From Pedococcus bigeumensis (GTDB lineage Bacteria > Actinomycetota > Actinomycetes > Actinomycetales > Dermatophilaceae): a stretch of DNA of 64,000 nt. This document shows, one piece after another, positions 8,295 through 16,710 of this stretch. Both the position numbers and the translations under genes were made by a program. Every line of letters begins with the position of its first letter. Position 1 is the stretch's first letter. The stretch covers positions 1-64,000 of the forward strand of contig NZ_RCZM01000002.1 in NCBI RefSeq assembly GCF_006438965.1, in the 5' to 3' direction. The notes under the pieces are model-generated. The model saw nothing but the letters and a program-made list of their open reading frames with translations. It was not told the origin of the DNA and made no database searches.

Positions 8295-9331
8295 CGCCGC
8301 ACTCCTCGCGTCGTTCGGATCCGGTGGCCGATCTCGGCCTGGATCTCGGCGGCGTCCTGCACGCCGCGTGCCGACGCGAGCCCGGACAGGTTCACCCCGG
8401 CCACGCCGGACAACTCCAACAGCTCAACTGCCTCGTTTACAGCCGTTGCGATGCCGGCCGCGACGGGGTCGTCGGCCGTCAGCACCGCCTCGAGGCGCTC
8501 AGGTGCGATTTCCAGACCCGGCAGTCCTGCCAGAGCCGCTGCCGAAACCTCATCGGTAAACACGACGACGGAGGCGATCACCGGCATCTCCAGCCCGGCC
8601 ACCCGCGCAGTCTCCAGGAACTCGACCAGCTGGGCCCGCCTCGGCACGTGGTTCAGGACGGCCACTCGGGCGCCGACCTCCTGCTTGCGCACCAATCTCT
8701 TGGGACGCACGGCCACCGGCCGCGCGGTCGGCGTCTCCACCACCGCAACGGGAAGACCGAGCGACGCGGCCAACGCCGCCAGCCGGGTACCGTCCAGATC
8801 GAAGGCCTGGGTCACCTCCGGGTGCACGTCGTACGCCCGACCGTCGCCTGTGACGCAAAGCACCGTGGCCAGACCGTCCAGCGCGAGGGCGTGTAGCTCC
8901 TGCTCGAGACTGATCCGGTTGCGATCCCGACAGGCAAGCGTCACCCAGGGCACGGCGTCCGCGTCGTCGATCAACCGAGCCAGCGTGCTGGGCGGGAAGT
9001 CGGCGCGGTCCTGGTGGTCGCCGACCAGAACCGCGTCGCAGCTCGGCGCGAGCAGCCGGGCGGTGGAGCGCAGCGTCTGCGCATCGGCCGGCGGCGCGCT
9101 CAGATCGGTCAAGATCAACGGCGCCTGCCACGGGCCGGACGGCTCCGGGGGCCGGTCGACGCCCGATGCGCCCCAGTCGCTCGCAGAGCCCTCCGGAAGG
9201 TCTGCGAGCCCGTCGAAGACACACGGAGCCGCAATCATCTCGCACTCGCCGTCGAGCCGGACGCCACCGCAAGGGCCGTACACCATTCGCTTGGGACAGC
9301 CCGGGACCCGCTGCTGAGACGACAACCGCAC
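8291..9331 (-). CDS. Methylenetetrahydrofolate reductase-like protein with N-terminal Cys motif
   Basis: The N-terminus carries VPGCPKRMVYGPCGGVRLDG followed by ECEM, the cysteine motif of the MTHFR C-terminal/MetV-type domain, here placed at the front. The rest resembles the MetF (beta-alpha)8 barrel: VLVGDHQDRADFPPS near residue 100, VTGDGRAYDVHPEVT in the middle, and a Gly/Leu-rich end. It probably binds a folate one-carbon unit and may bind a metal or iron-sulfur cluster through the cysteines. I chose GTG 9331; an in-frame TTG at 9361 would add ten residues. It is coupled to a methyltransferase gene by a 4-nt overlap. Confidence 0.65.
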   Translation of the reverse strand: MRLSSQQRVPGCPKRMVYGPCGGVRLDGECEMIAAPCVFDGLADLPEGSASDWGASGVDRPPEPSGPWQAPLILTDLSAPPADAQTLRSTARLLAPSCDAVLVGDHQDRADFPPSTLARLIDDADAVPWVTLACRDRNRISLEQELHALALDGLATVLCVTGDGRAYDVHPEVTQAFDLDGTRLAALAASLGLPVAVVETPTARPVAVRPKRLVRKQEVGARVAVLNHVPRRAQLVEFLETARVAGLEMPVIASVVVFTDEVSAAALAGLPGLEIAPERLEAVLTADDPVAAGIATAVNEAVELLELSGVAGVNLSGLASARGVQDAAEIQAEIGHRIRTTRGVRR

Positions 9332-9416
9332 AGCGCACAGACTGTCAGGCCTCTCTGCCAACCGCGCGACCAGTCCTGACGAACCGCACCGTCAGCTCAA
9401 GGCAGAAGAGTTCTTG

Positions 9417-9626
9417 TCAGTCGTCTTTTTTCAGGCTCGGATACTTCTTCTCGACCGCCGCCCGCACCTTCTTCTTCTCGGCCGCCGACCCATGTTGGGC
9501 CACCCTTGCCAGAGCGTTCCGGGCGTGCTCGATGTCAGGAATCGGGTACTTCTCCTGCTCAGGCAACGCGAACGACGACTTCTTCAGCTTCTTACGGTTC
9601 TCACTGTCACTCAGATCCTTCGCCAC
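9417..9626 (-). CDS. Small DUF6582-like protein
   Basis: A 69-residue highly charged soluble protein. It contains KKSSFALPEQEKYPIPDIEH then ARNALARVAQHGSAAEKKKV, the pattern of short proteins found in actinobacteria and phages whose function is not known. The GTG start has AAGGAG about 7 nt upstream. No partner gene is obvious: it stands between the folate-type pair and an SRPBCC gene, all on the minus strand but with sizeable gaps. Confidence 0.75.
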   Translation of the reverse strand: MAKDLSDSENRKKLKKSSFALPEQEKYPIPDIEHARNALARVAQHGSAAEKKKVRAAVEKKYPSLKKDD

Positions 9627-9799
9627 CTCGGTCTCCTTCCATTCTGGTCAGGTCTGGCACTACCCACTTGGGGCGTCGTCCAATCTGCGGGGTATGGAAA
9701 CGACATTCGGACCGCGTCATATCACGGCGAGCGGGGGCGCTCAATGCCGATGAGCGGGCGTGCCATAAGGGTTTTGCCGCTGCCCAGGACTCCGTTGCC

Positions 9800-10237
9800 T
9801 CACGACCGCTGGGTGCGGAGCACGTCCAATGTCTTCTGTAAGTTCCTCCTGAACATCTGTTCGCCGAAGAGGGCCACGGGGACATAGAAGAGCCAGCCCC
9901 TGCCCTTCCAGCGTCGGTCGAGAACCACCCGGATGTGACTGCCTCCGCCATTGCGTGGCTCAGCTGTGAGTGTCCATGTGCCACCGGGCTGCCACACGTT
10001 TGAATCCTTCGTCGTGCCCACGACGCGCTTGTCCGACCATTCATACCGCTCGCGTGCCCAGACAGCCGGACTGCCCTCCGTTGCCTCAGCCCAGGTCGGG
10101 CCACGCTCGTGCAACTGCCAAAACCCGCCAGAGATGTTTGGCCACAACTCAGGCCTTCGCTCGGTGAAGTCGGTTGCTGCCGCCATCACCTGCTCCGCTG
10201 CAACATCGGAGTCCACGTCAACGACAACGTATGGCAC
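9800..10237 (-). CDS. SRPBCC (START-like) family protein
   Basis: A 145-residue single-domain protein of the Bet v1/polyketide-cyclase fold. It begins PYVVVDVDSDVAAEQVMAAA, has a central antiparallel-sheet region (GGTWTLTAEPRNGGGSHIRV) and ends in the long C-terminal helix (EQMFRRNLQKTLDVLRTQ). Such proteins bind hydrophobic ligands in a cavity; the ligand is unknown. I placed the start at GTG 10237 because TACTGT on the minus strand (10249-10244) ends 6 nt upstream, a leaderless promoter, and because the longer frame upstream is not protein-like. Confidence 0.75.
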   Translation of the reverse strand: MPYVVVDVDSDVAAEQVMAAATDFTERRPELWPNISGGFWQLHERGPTWAEATEGSPAVWARERYEWSDKRVVGTTKDSNVWQPGGTWTLTAEPRNGGGSHIRVVLDRRWKGRGWLFYVPVALFGEQMFRRNLQKTLDVLRTQRS

Positions 10238-10300
10238 GTTGTTACAGTAACGCTGGCGAGCGCTCAAACGTCCGCCCATGCCGCGATCCGCACGGTGCAT

Positions 10301-10483
10301 CTATTCGCCGCCTGCCGGCTGTGCTGTGAACGTCCTCTCATGGCCGATGAGCGGGCTGCCGTACCAGATCCTCGGGCGCGGGCCGCCGGGAATGTCACCG
10401 GACCCCGTAGCGAGGTAAAGCGCTGGGTTCCGGTGACTGCTTTTGCCGACCAAACGATAGACAAAGGGGCGATCACGCGACAT
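10301..10483 (-). CDS. Doubtful 60-residue ORF
   Basis: From an ATG at 10483 the minus strand reads SRDRPFVYRLVGKSSHRNPA and ends in HERTFTAQPAGGE. The composition is plausible but there is no clean ribosome site (AAGGG only 2 nt away) and no family is recognised. A similar PLIG-x-ER string can be read near 9740 in another untranslated stretch, so this may be a piece of a repeat rather than a gene. Confidence 0.2.
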   Translation of the reverse strand: MSRDRPFVYRLVGKSSHRNPALYLATGSGDIPGGPRPRIWYGSPLIGHERTFTAQPAGGE

Positions 10484-10539
10484 TGCCCTTGAGCGTCGCA
10501 GGATGCAGGCTGGCAGTTCCACAAGCGAAAGGGAATCCG

Positions 10540-11124
10540 GTGCCAGACCTGTTGGTGGACTTCATCACGTCGCTCGACGGCTACGGCTCGGGGGAGGGTT
10601 GGCCGGGCTACTGGGGCCTCGCCGGACCTGAGTACCTGACGTGGCTCGAGGAGTCGCCGGAAAGCAACTACACGGCCCTGATGGGGGCGAACACCTATCG
10701 ACAGTTGTCTGGCTTTGCGGCCGAGACTGAGGACGATAGCTTCGCGCAGTTGAACGCGATGTCGAAGGTCGTGTTCTCCTCGACTCTCAAGGAGCCGCTG
10801 GAGTGGGCCAACGCGCGCTTGGTCCACGAGGACCCTGTTGAGGCCGTTAGGTCACTGAAGGCGCAGAGCCCCCATGGGTTACGCACGATCGGCAGCCTCA
10901 CGCTATGCCGGTCGTTGCTCGGGGCCGGCCTGGTAGACCGCTTCCGGGTGGTCGTCTTTCCCGTCATCACCGGCAGCACCGGGCGGGAGCGCATCTACGA
11001 CCGGTATCCCGACGTCGGCCTTGAGATGGTCGCCAGCCGCACTTTCGACGGCAGAATCCAGCTGCTCGAGTACGTGCCCAACATCCTCACCGGTCCGCCG
11101 AGCGGCGACCACCTCACGACCTGA
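10540..11124 (+). CDS. Dihydrofolate reductase family protein (RibD C-terminal fold)
   Basis: A 194-residue protein of the RibD-C/DHFR superfamily. It begins DLLVDFITSLDGYGSGEGWP, has ALMGANTYRQLSGF, and later LRTIGSLTLCRSLLGAGLVD, where Gly-Ser and the helix bind the NADPH diphosphate. It is likely a cytoplasmic NADPH-dependent reductase of unknown substrate. GTG 10540 was chosen because AAAGGGA lies 5-6 nt upstream; an upstream ATG would add 19 residues with no homology-like features. It is one of three such paralogues in this window (others at 11872 and 30338). Confidence 0.8.
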   Translation: MPDLLVDFITSLDGYGSGEGWPGYWGLAGPEYLTWLEESPESNYTALMGANTYRQLSGFAAETEDDSFAQLNAMSKVVFSSTLKEPLEWANARLVHEDPVEAVRSLKAQSPHGLRTIGSLTLCRSLLGAGLVDRFRVVVFPVITGSTGRERIYDRYPDVGLEMVASRTFDGRIQLLEYVPNILTGPPSGDHLTT

Positions 11125-11332
11125 ACTGCGGCACCAGTTGCTCGGGCCGGGCGACCGCTGGCTGAGCGCGATCTCGGTGCGTCGACAGATGGGCTGTAGG
11201 GCTGACGCGGTCAGGACACCTGACGATTGAGCGGGCGCTGTTCTCGTTGAACGATTGTGCGAAACAGGTGTTCTCTTCCGCCGGGAGTCGGCCTGGCCCA
11301 GAAAGCTCGCTCGCTGCCGCATTCAATGCGCC

Positions 11333-11734
11333 CTATGCGCTCTCGTCGGCTCCGAACGTCTCGGTGGCCAACCGGGTGTCCATGTACTCACGAACCTCCT
11401 GGATCAGTCCGTCCTGGAACCTAAGGACCCAGCAGCAGTTGTTGTCGTAGCGGCGGCCGTCGGGCAACTCGTTGCGTCCTGAGTGCTCGACGACCACGCA
11501 GTCGCCGTCAGCGTGAATGCAGTGCACTTCGATGCTGGAGGATGGGCCGAGTGTCTGGGTGGCTCCTCCAAAGAGCTTGTCGACCACAGCCTGCTTGCCC
11601 TCGAACGCCCGGGACCATTGGTTGACGCGCATCCAGCGCCAGGTGACGTCCTCAGCCATCGCTTCGAACAGCGGGGCGACCCGGCCCTGCGACATCGCGC
11701 CCATGACTTCGTGCGCTCGCTCCTTGGGGTCCAT
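11333..11734 (-). CDS. Nuclear transport factor 2-like (SnoaL-type) protein
   Basis: A 133-residue cone-fold protein. It opens MDPKERAHEVMGAMSQGRVA then PLFEAMAEDVTWRWM, where the helix and the first strand of SnoaL-like proteins are recognisable, and continues with a beta-rich half including GDCVVVEHSGRN and CCWVLRFQDGLIQEVREYMD. Family members are ketosteroid-isomerase-like enzymes or binding proteins; this one's substrate is unknown. ATG 11734 is supported by TACACT (11748-11743, minus strand) 8 nt upstream. It lies upstream of nothing in an obvious operon. Confidence 0.75.
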   Translation of the reverse strand: MDPKERAHEVMGAMSQGRVAPLFEAMAEDVTWRWMRVNQWSRAFEGKQAVVDKLFGGATQTLGPSSSIEVHCIHADGDCVVVEHSGRNELPDGRRYDNNCCWVLRFQDGLIQEVREYMDTRLATETFGADESA

Positions 11735-11871
11735 GAACAGGGAGTGTAGGTCGGTGACTCGCCCGCGTTCGCTCGGTGAGCCCCAGCTACTCCCGGCCTG
11801 CTTCCCCGCGCTGCATGTGCCGAACGCTCGCGTGGGTTCGGCACGCACGTAGCCGTGTCGCTGCTGCGGTT

Positions 11872-12429
11872 TCAGCCCTGCGGTATGTAGATGAGCAAGG
11901 TGATGCCGGAAGCGAAGGACCGCGCGTTCACAAGGTTGAGGCGTGGGATCTGGTAGCCGTCGGGGAACAGCCGCCGACCGCGCCCTTGCACCACGGGGTA
12001 GACGAACAGCCGGTACTCGTCGACCAGCCCCGCGGCGATGAGGGCGTGGGTCAACGTGATGCTCCCGGTCAGCACGATGTCGTTGCCCGGGCGCTGCTTG
12101 ATGTCTCGCACCTTCTGGATCGGGTCGCCCGAGAGCACCGTGGAGTTCTGCCAGCCCGGATCGGTCATGGTCGAGGAGACGACGTACTTCTCGACGTTGT
12201 TGAGGTAGTCGGTGATGCCGGTCTTGTCGTCGCTCAGCTGGGGCCAGTAGCCGCGTAGATCCTCGAAGGTCTGTCGCCCGACCAGGAGCCCGTCGGCCTC
12301 GGCGTCCTGCCGGTGGATCTCCTCCATCAGATCGGACATGTCGCCCTGACCTTGCGGGTCGAACCACTCCCCGAGCATCTCGATGGACCCGTCCAGGGTG
12401 ACGTTCTCGGTGCTGATCAATTTGCGCAC
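11872..12429 (-). CDS. Dihydrofolate reductase family protein
   Basis: A 185-residue RibD-C/DHFR fold protein: MRKLISTENVTLDGSIEMLG at the start, DGLLVGRQTFEDLRGYWPQL, then PGNDIVLTGSITLTHALIAA for the cofactor diphosphate, and a final beta strand GITLLIYIPQG. It likely uses NADPH; the substrate is unknown. Its GTG start has a clear AAGGAG ribosome site 6 nt upstream. It faces the NTF2-like gene downstream on the same strand, separated by about 140 nt. Confidence 0.8.
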   Translation of the reverse strand: MRKLISTENVTLDGSIEMLGEWFDPQGQGDMSDLMEEIHRQDAEADGLLVGRQTFEDLRGYWPQLSDDKTGITDYLNNVEKYVVSSTMTDPGWQNSTVLSGDPIQKVRDIKQRPGNDIVLTGSITLTHALIAAGLVDEYRLFVYPVVQGRGRRLFPDGYQIPRLNLVNARSFASGITLLIYIPQG

Positions 12430-12580
12430 AAGTCGCTCCTTGAATTCGTATGAATACCCACGAGTCTGTCCTACATCTGAGCGAGCTCCGAGTGCGGTCT
12501 ACACATGCGACAACTACCACGCCGAGGAGAGACGTGCCCATCACCATCTGTGGCGCCCGTCGCTCACGTCGAGTGTCTGC

Positions 12581-12790
12581 TCATGCGGCGATGCGTGAGG
12601 TGTCTCATATTGCCGCTTCGATCGCTTGGAGGCCCGGCGCTACCGTCGTTGGGTCCGAGTGCCTGACCGCGTTGGCGACGGGCGGGGTCAAGCCGTTCAT
12701 GCTGTCGCCGCATGAGGTGAAGCCATGCCGGACTCAACAGCTCTCTTGCCCTTTCAGCCCACCTCGATGTCGACCGCGCAACTCGCTGCG
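12581..12790 (+). repeat. Dispersed repeat, copy A: recombinase upstream region and first codons
   Basis: This segment aligns with 26729-26943 with scattered substitutions. Matching landmarks are GCGATGCGTGA near the left end, CTGACCGCGTTGGCG in the middle, the GAGGTGA ribosome site plus ATG (12725 here, 26879 there), and GATGTCGAC-GCGCAACT about 50 nt into the coding region. The left limit probably marks the end of the mobile unit. Copy A leads into an intact tyrosine recombinase; copy B does not. Confidence 0.75.
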
Positions 12791-13639
12791 GTCTCGTACC
12801 TAGCCCGCTACTCCGGACACACCCACGCCTTGTACGAATACCAACTCCGGGAGTGGTTCTCGTGGTGCGAGGTACATGGCCTCGACCCCTTGGTGGGCGT
12901 CCAACGGGCGCACGTGGAGCTGTACATCCGCCCGCTCGGCGACCGCGGGCTGATGGACTCTTCCGTGGTCACGATGATGCACGCCGTCCGCGGCTTCTTC
13001 CGGTTCGCCCACATCGACGGCCTGATTACGTCCGACCCGGTTGTCTACGCGCGCCTGCCGAAGGTGCACCGTGACGAGTCTCGCACTCAGGGACTGGACC
13101 GGCTCGAACTGATCCGTTTCCTCCAAGTCGCGCAGACGATCACCGTCCACCACGGCGCGCTGGCCTACCTGCTCGGCATCAACGCCCTCCGCGCCTCCGA
13201 GGCAGCCGCAGTCCGCATCGAGCACTACGCCGAAACCCTGCGGGGACACCGGGTGCTACACCTGGTCGGCAAAGGCAACAAGCCGGCCACCATGCCGATC
13301 ACCGTCCCGGTGCTGCGCGTCCTCGAGGCATGCCGCGGCGTTCGAACCAGCGGACCACTGATCCTGCGCCCGCTCACTGGCAACCCCATCGACCGGCGAG
13401 ACGTCTACCGGATGATCGCCCGGATCGCGAAGGGCGCCGGCATCCCGCGACACATCAGCCCGCACTCGCTGCGGCACGCCGCGATCACCAACGCCCTGGA
13501 CGCCGGCGTCCCGCTGCGCGACGCCCAGATCCTGGCCCGACACGCCGATCCCAGGACGACCGAGCACTACGACCGCGCTCGCGGAAACCTCGACCGACAC
13601 GGCGTTCACTTCCTCACCGCCTATGTCGCCGGCGTGTAA
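12725..13639 (+). CDS. Tyrosine recombinase/integrase
   Basis: A 304-residue lambda-integrase-family enzyme. An N-terminal SAM-like core-binding domain (about 20-105) precedes the catalytic domain, with Arg156 (NALRASEAA), His247 and Arg250 (SPHSLRHAAITNALDAG), His273 (ARHADPRTT) and the nucleophile Tyr282 (EHYDRAR) all present. It should cut and rejoin DNA at a specific site. ATG 12725 has GAGGTGA about 5 nt upstream, conserved in the second partial copy at 26.9 kb. No excisionase or att site is visible beside it, so it may be a stand-alone mobile recombinase unit or a genomic-island remnant. Confidence 0.85.
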   Translation: MPDSTALLPFQPTSMSTAQLAAVSYLARYSGHTHALYEYQLREWFSWCEVHGLDPLVGVQRAHVELYIRPLGDRGLMDSSVVTMMHAVRGFFRFAHIDGLITSDPVVYARLPKVHRDESRTQGLDRLELIRFLQVAQTITVHHGALAYLLGINALRASEAAAVRIEHYAETLRGHRVLHLVGKGNKPATMPITVPVLRVLEACRGVRTSGPLILRPLTGNPIDRRDVYRMIARIAKGAGIPRHISPHSLRHAAITNALDAGVPLRDAQILARHADPRTTEHYDRARGNLDRHGVHFLTAYVAGV

Positions 13640-14300
13640 GAGCCCAGACGCTGAGTCGGTATGTGGGGCGGCTTTGATCCTCTGCTGCAGGCTCACCACT
13701 TGTCGCGGGACAGTCTCGTGACATGCCAAGCGCCTGGATGGTCGGCGAAACAAGGGTGAATCGAGCGAACGGCTCGACCCTGAGAACGCAATTTCAGAAG
13801 CATTCGACGTGCGAGCCAGCGGTTGGCGTAAGGGCTTTGGTGCACATGGCGACTCCAATGTGGAACTGAATTGGAGTGGCGCCTCGGCACTATCGTCGAA
13901 CGACACGTCGGCGGCCGCACTTATATGCCCGGCTCACCCGCATTCCAAGGTCCATGGAGCCGGAGGGACAGTCGAAGACTACTCCCCGACTCCTTGCCTT
14001 GACGGGCTCGCGACACAGCCGAGGTCGCACGGACGTGCTGCTGCGTCATATCGCCGCGTGACGACCGCCGGCGGCGGTATGGGCGCCACTCCTAGCGTGC
14101 CCCCTGTTCGCGTCATCGCTTCCGGGGCGCTCCTCGCTCCCACCGAGCGACCATCGGACGCTCGAGGAAGTTGTTCGCGGCCACAAGTGTCAAGGCCTTC
14201 GGTTGGAGTCACAACAGACGGGCCGGCTTCTTATGGGCGACTGCGCAAAGGTCCAGGAGACGTGGACCGAAACGAGGGATACGTGCCCGCGCTTCTTGGC
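13640..14300. other. No gene seen downstream of the recombinase
   Basis: Neither strand offers a frame with convincing composition. Longer frames crossing into 14.3-15 kb are shadows of the minus-strand membrane protein. The motif GCGTCATATC occurs near 14043 and also near 9714 and 23493, possibly scar sequence of mobile DNA. Confidence 0.4.
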
Positions 14301-15335
14301 TCAGTGGAGGCCAGCGTCGGCCTGTGCGGGGGCAGGAACGTCGACGGCCTCTCCGCAGCCGTCGACCAGCGGATGGATGGCCCAGGTGAATCGGTCCTCG
14401 GCCTGTCGACTGACCGTGGCGGGGTCTCGGGCGTCCGCGAAGCCGGCGTCCAACCGATGCTGGACGTCGACAATGTCGGCCGGCCATGCACCTTCCCATT
14501 TCCCGACGAAGGTGCATTTCTTGATGGGATGGATCTCGTTCCAGCCCGTGTGCAGCGAGTCGAACACCCAGGTGCCGTAGACGTAGAGCAGGTCGGCTCC
14601 CAGCCCGGTGACGGGGTCGTTGTCGTGGACCTCCGTCGGCGCGCCCTTGACATCCCCGGGGGCGCCGTGATCCCCGGATCCGAAGAGCGTGCCGAACAGC
14701 GCGGCCAGGAACGCCAGGAGGGCCAGGATCCCGGCGACGATGAGCCCCCACGGAGGGGGGATCGCGACACAGGCGATGAGCGCGGCGATCGCCAGGCCGA
14801 GCGCCACGGTGACGGCGATGAGGACGTCACGCACGCCGGCACCCTCGAACTCGGCATGCAGGATCGCGCTCTCGACGCCGTTCTTCTCGGTCGCCTTCTC
14901 CCCAGTGAAGAATCCGACGTGTTGTTTGGTTCCCGCCTGCTCGGCGACGAGGAACCCATACGGGCTGGTTAGCTCCAGGTCGGCCTGCTTGATGCCCGGC
15001 AGCGCGGGGTACGGCAGGAGGTTCATGCTGAAGTCGCTGTCGACCGAGCCTGGCCAGCTCTTGTCGGCCGGGGGCTCGCTGGAGACGAGCATTCCGATGG
15101 CGGATCGATCCCCGCCCAGACAGACGAGGCGGACCTCGAGCCACCATCTGCAGGCTGCCACCCCCGCAGCCGCGGCCGCTACCAGGAGGTAGAAGAGTGC
15201 GCACCAGCCGGCGAGCGCAATGATCGGAATCCAAACCACGGCGAGCCCTGCGGCGGCGAAGCCGAGGTAGGCGGACAGGGACACCCAGTCCTTGGCCTGG
15301 CAGCACGACGTGTACTGCTTGTAGTTGTCGGCCAT
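14301..15335 (-). CDS. Unrecognised membrane protein, last gene of a three-gene operon
   Basis: About 344 residues. Two hydrophobic segments lie near the N-terminus (residues ~18-62, LSAYLGFAAAGLAVVWIPII and WCALFYLLVAAAAAGVAA), then a soluble domain of ~110 residues, two more membrane segments (about 175-220), and a final soluble region with YGTWVFDSLHTGWNEIHPIK. Cysteines occur early (SCCQAKD) and in that last region. The Trp/His/Glu-His-Pro motif recalls small beta-barrel domains in other uncharacterised proteins, but I cannot assign it. ATG 15335 has AGGAG 5 nt upstream and follows the CARDB-like gene by 8 nt. Confidence 0.7.
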   Translation of the reverse strand: MADNYKQYTSCCQAKDWVSLSAYLGFAAAGLAVVWIPIIALAGWCALFYLLVAAAAAGVAACRWWLEVRLVCLGGDRSAIGMLVSSEPPADKSWPGSVDSDFSMNLLPYPALPGIKQADLELTSPYGFLVAEQAGTKQHVGFFTGEKATEKNGVESAILHAEFEGAGVRDVLIAVTVALGLAIAALIACVAIPPPWGLIVAGILALLAFLAALFGTLFGSGDHGAPGDVKGAPTEVHDNDPVTGLGADLLYVYGTWVFDSLHTGWNEIHPIKKCTFVGKWEGAWPADIVDVQHRLDAGFADARDPATVSRQAEDRFTWAIHPLVDGCGEAVDVPAPAQADAGLH

Positions 15336-15343
15336 GGTGACTC

Positions 15344-16306
15344 CTAGGGCTTCTTCGTCACGGTGACCGAGACACCGCCGGCAAGCCGGTCGGTGTGGTT
15401 CTCGGAGTAGAAGGCATGAATGTTGACGACCTGGTCGCCTACGAATGTGGACGGTGGCGTGATCGTCGCGGTGATCGCGGCGGTCATCCCCGGCGCCAGC
15501 CCTACGACGGGCGGGGTCAGGTCGACCGTCCAGCCCGCTGGCAGGCCCGGGTTTCGACCCACGGGGGCGTGCTTGCCCTGACCAGCCTCGCCGTCCCGGC
15601 ACGGTCGAGCCTGCACCTCGAAGCCGTCCATCTCGAACTGGTACCGGTGCTCCTTGTCCGTCGCGTTGCGAAGGGGGAAGGAGAACGTCGCCGGCGAGTG
15701 CGCCTCGACGACGTCGGTGTTGTGTTGGCCCAGGTTGTTTCCATAGTTGAGATCGCTGGCCGGTGCCAGCAGCGCCTGTAGGCAGTAGTGACCGTCGACT
15801 GGCGGCGTCTGCCAGGCAAATTCGACGTATGCCGGGTTGTTCACCCCACCCTTGACGCCGACGTCCGCATGCTTGGTGGCAATGGGATGGGACGTCGTCC
15901 CGATGCCGAACTCGAGGTAGGACAAGTGCACTGGCATCAGGACCACAGGGCAGTCCGTCGACGCGTTCCACACCCTGACGACGACGTCGTAGGTCGTGTT
16001 CTTGGCCAGGTCGTGCGAGTCGACCTTCAGGCCGTCCTTGAAGATCCCGAAGTCAGGGTTGTCCCAGGTGACGGCCAGGCCGTGAGCCATCAGGTCGTAC
16101 TGGGAGTAGATGAGGGGGTCGGGGGTGACCATTGCCGGATCCTCGATGGGGACGCAGTGCGTCTTGGCGGCCTTGTCGAGGCGTCCCGCTCGCTCCGGGA
16201 CCCGGTGAAACAGAGACCCGAGAAGACGCCACAGGACACGCAGAAGCGCGCCGATCGCTCCGGGGATCCCGAGCAGGGCCTTGAGCAACGCGAGAAGGCC
16301 ACTCAC
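15344..16306 (-). CDS. Membrane-anchored CARDB-like beta-sandwich protein
   Basis: About 320 residues. The first ~35 residues are a hydrophobic, weakly charged anchor (LLALLKALLGIPGAIGALLR). The rest is beta-rich: YDVVVRVWNASTDCPVVLMP and a second module with APGMTAAITATITPPSTFVG and QVVNIHAFYSENHTDRLAGG resemble CARDB-type adhesion domains. It is probably displayed outside the membrane. GTG 16306 was chosen as the first start after the upstream gene's stop (16314-16312). The pairing with two other membrane genes suggests one complex. The function is unknown. Confidence 0.65.
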   Translation of the reverse strand: MSGLLALLKALLGIPGAIGALLRVLWRLLGSLFHRVPERAGRLDKAAKTHCVPIEDPAMVTPDPLIYSQYDLMAHGLAVTWDNPDFGIFKDGLKVDSHDLAKNTTYDVVVRVWNASTDCPVVLMPVHLSYLEFGIGTTSHPIATKHADVGVKGGVNNPAYVEFAWQTPPVDGHYCLQALLAPASDLNYGNNLGQHNTDVVEAHSPATFSFPLRNATDKEHRYQFEMDGFEVQARPCRDGEAGQGKHAPVGRNPGLPAGWTVDLTPPVVGLAPGMTAAITATITPPSTFVGDQVVNIHAFYSENHTDRLAGGVSVTVTKKP

Positions 16307-16311
16307 GGCAC

Positions 16312-16560
16312 TCAGCCCTCGGCGGCCGGCGCGAGAGCGATCCACGTGCGACGAGCTGCGTAGGCACAGACGCACGCGATGACCGCCGGGATCACGACCA
16401 GGAGCCACTCCAGCGATCCGTCCCCGCCATCGGGCTCGGCCCCGACCAGGCCCTCAACCCATTGACGGTCCCAGATCGCTAGGACCGTGAACGTCAGCGC
16501 CAACGCGGCAGTGATCACCTCGACCCAGCCGCGGACGTTCATTCTCTGCAGTCCCCACAT
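16312..16560 (-). CDS. Small two-helix membrane protein, first gene of operon
   Basis: An 82-residue protein, MWGLQRMNVRGWVEVITAAL onward, with two transmembrane segments (about 12-30 and 52-72: LEWLLVVIPAVIACVCAYAA) joined by a short acidic loop (EGLVGAEPDGGDGS). A near-perfect ribosome site GAGGAGG stands 5 nt before the ATG, so this is a well-translated first gene. The next gene starts 6 nt after its stop. No family is recognised. Confidence 0.65.
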   Translation of the reverse strand: MWGLQRMNVRGWVEVITAALALTFTVLAIWDRQWVEGLVGAEPDGGDGSLEWLLVVIPAVIACVCAYAARRTWIALAPAAEG

Positions 16561-16710
16561 GACGGCCTCCTCACTCGCGAGGCGCGAGTTGGTGCCCCGG
16601 GAAAACTCATGCTCCTCCCCGCGCATGGTTTTGTCTTGCCGTCGGTGCATCGGATGGGCCGGCTTGTCGGGGGTGATGTCGACCGCACGGGTCGGGTACA
16701 GGATGGCAGG

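Noticed and set aside
13809-14972. 387-codon plus-strand frame running into the membrane operon
   Set aside because: Lies mostly antisense to the 14301-15335 gene; its acidic, Gly/Asp-rich translation is a mirror artefact.
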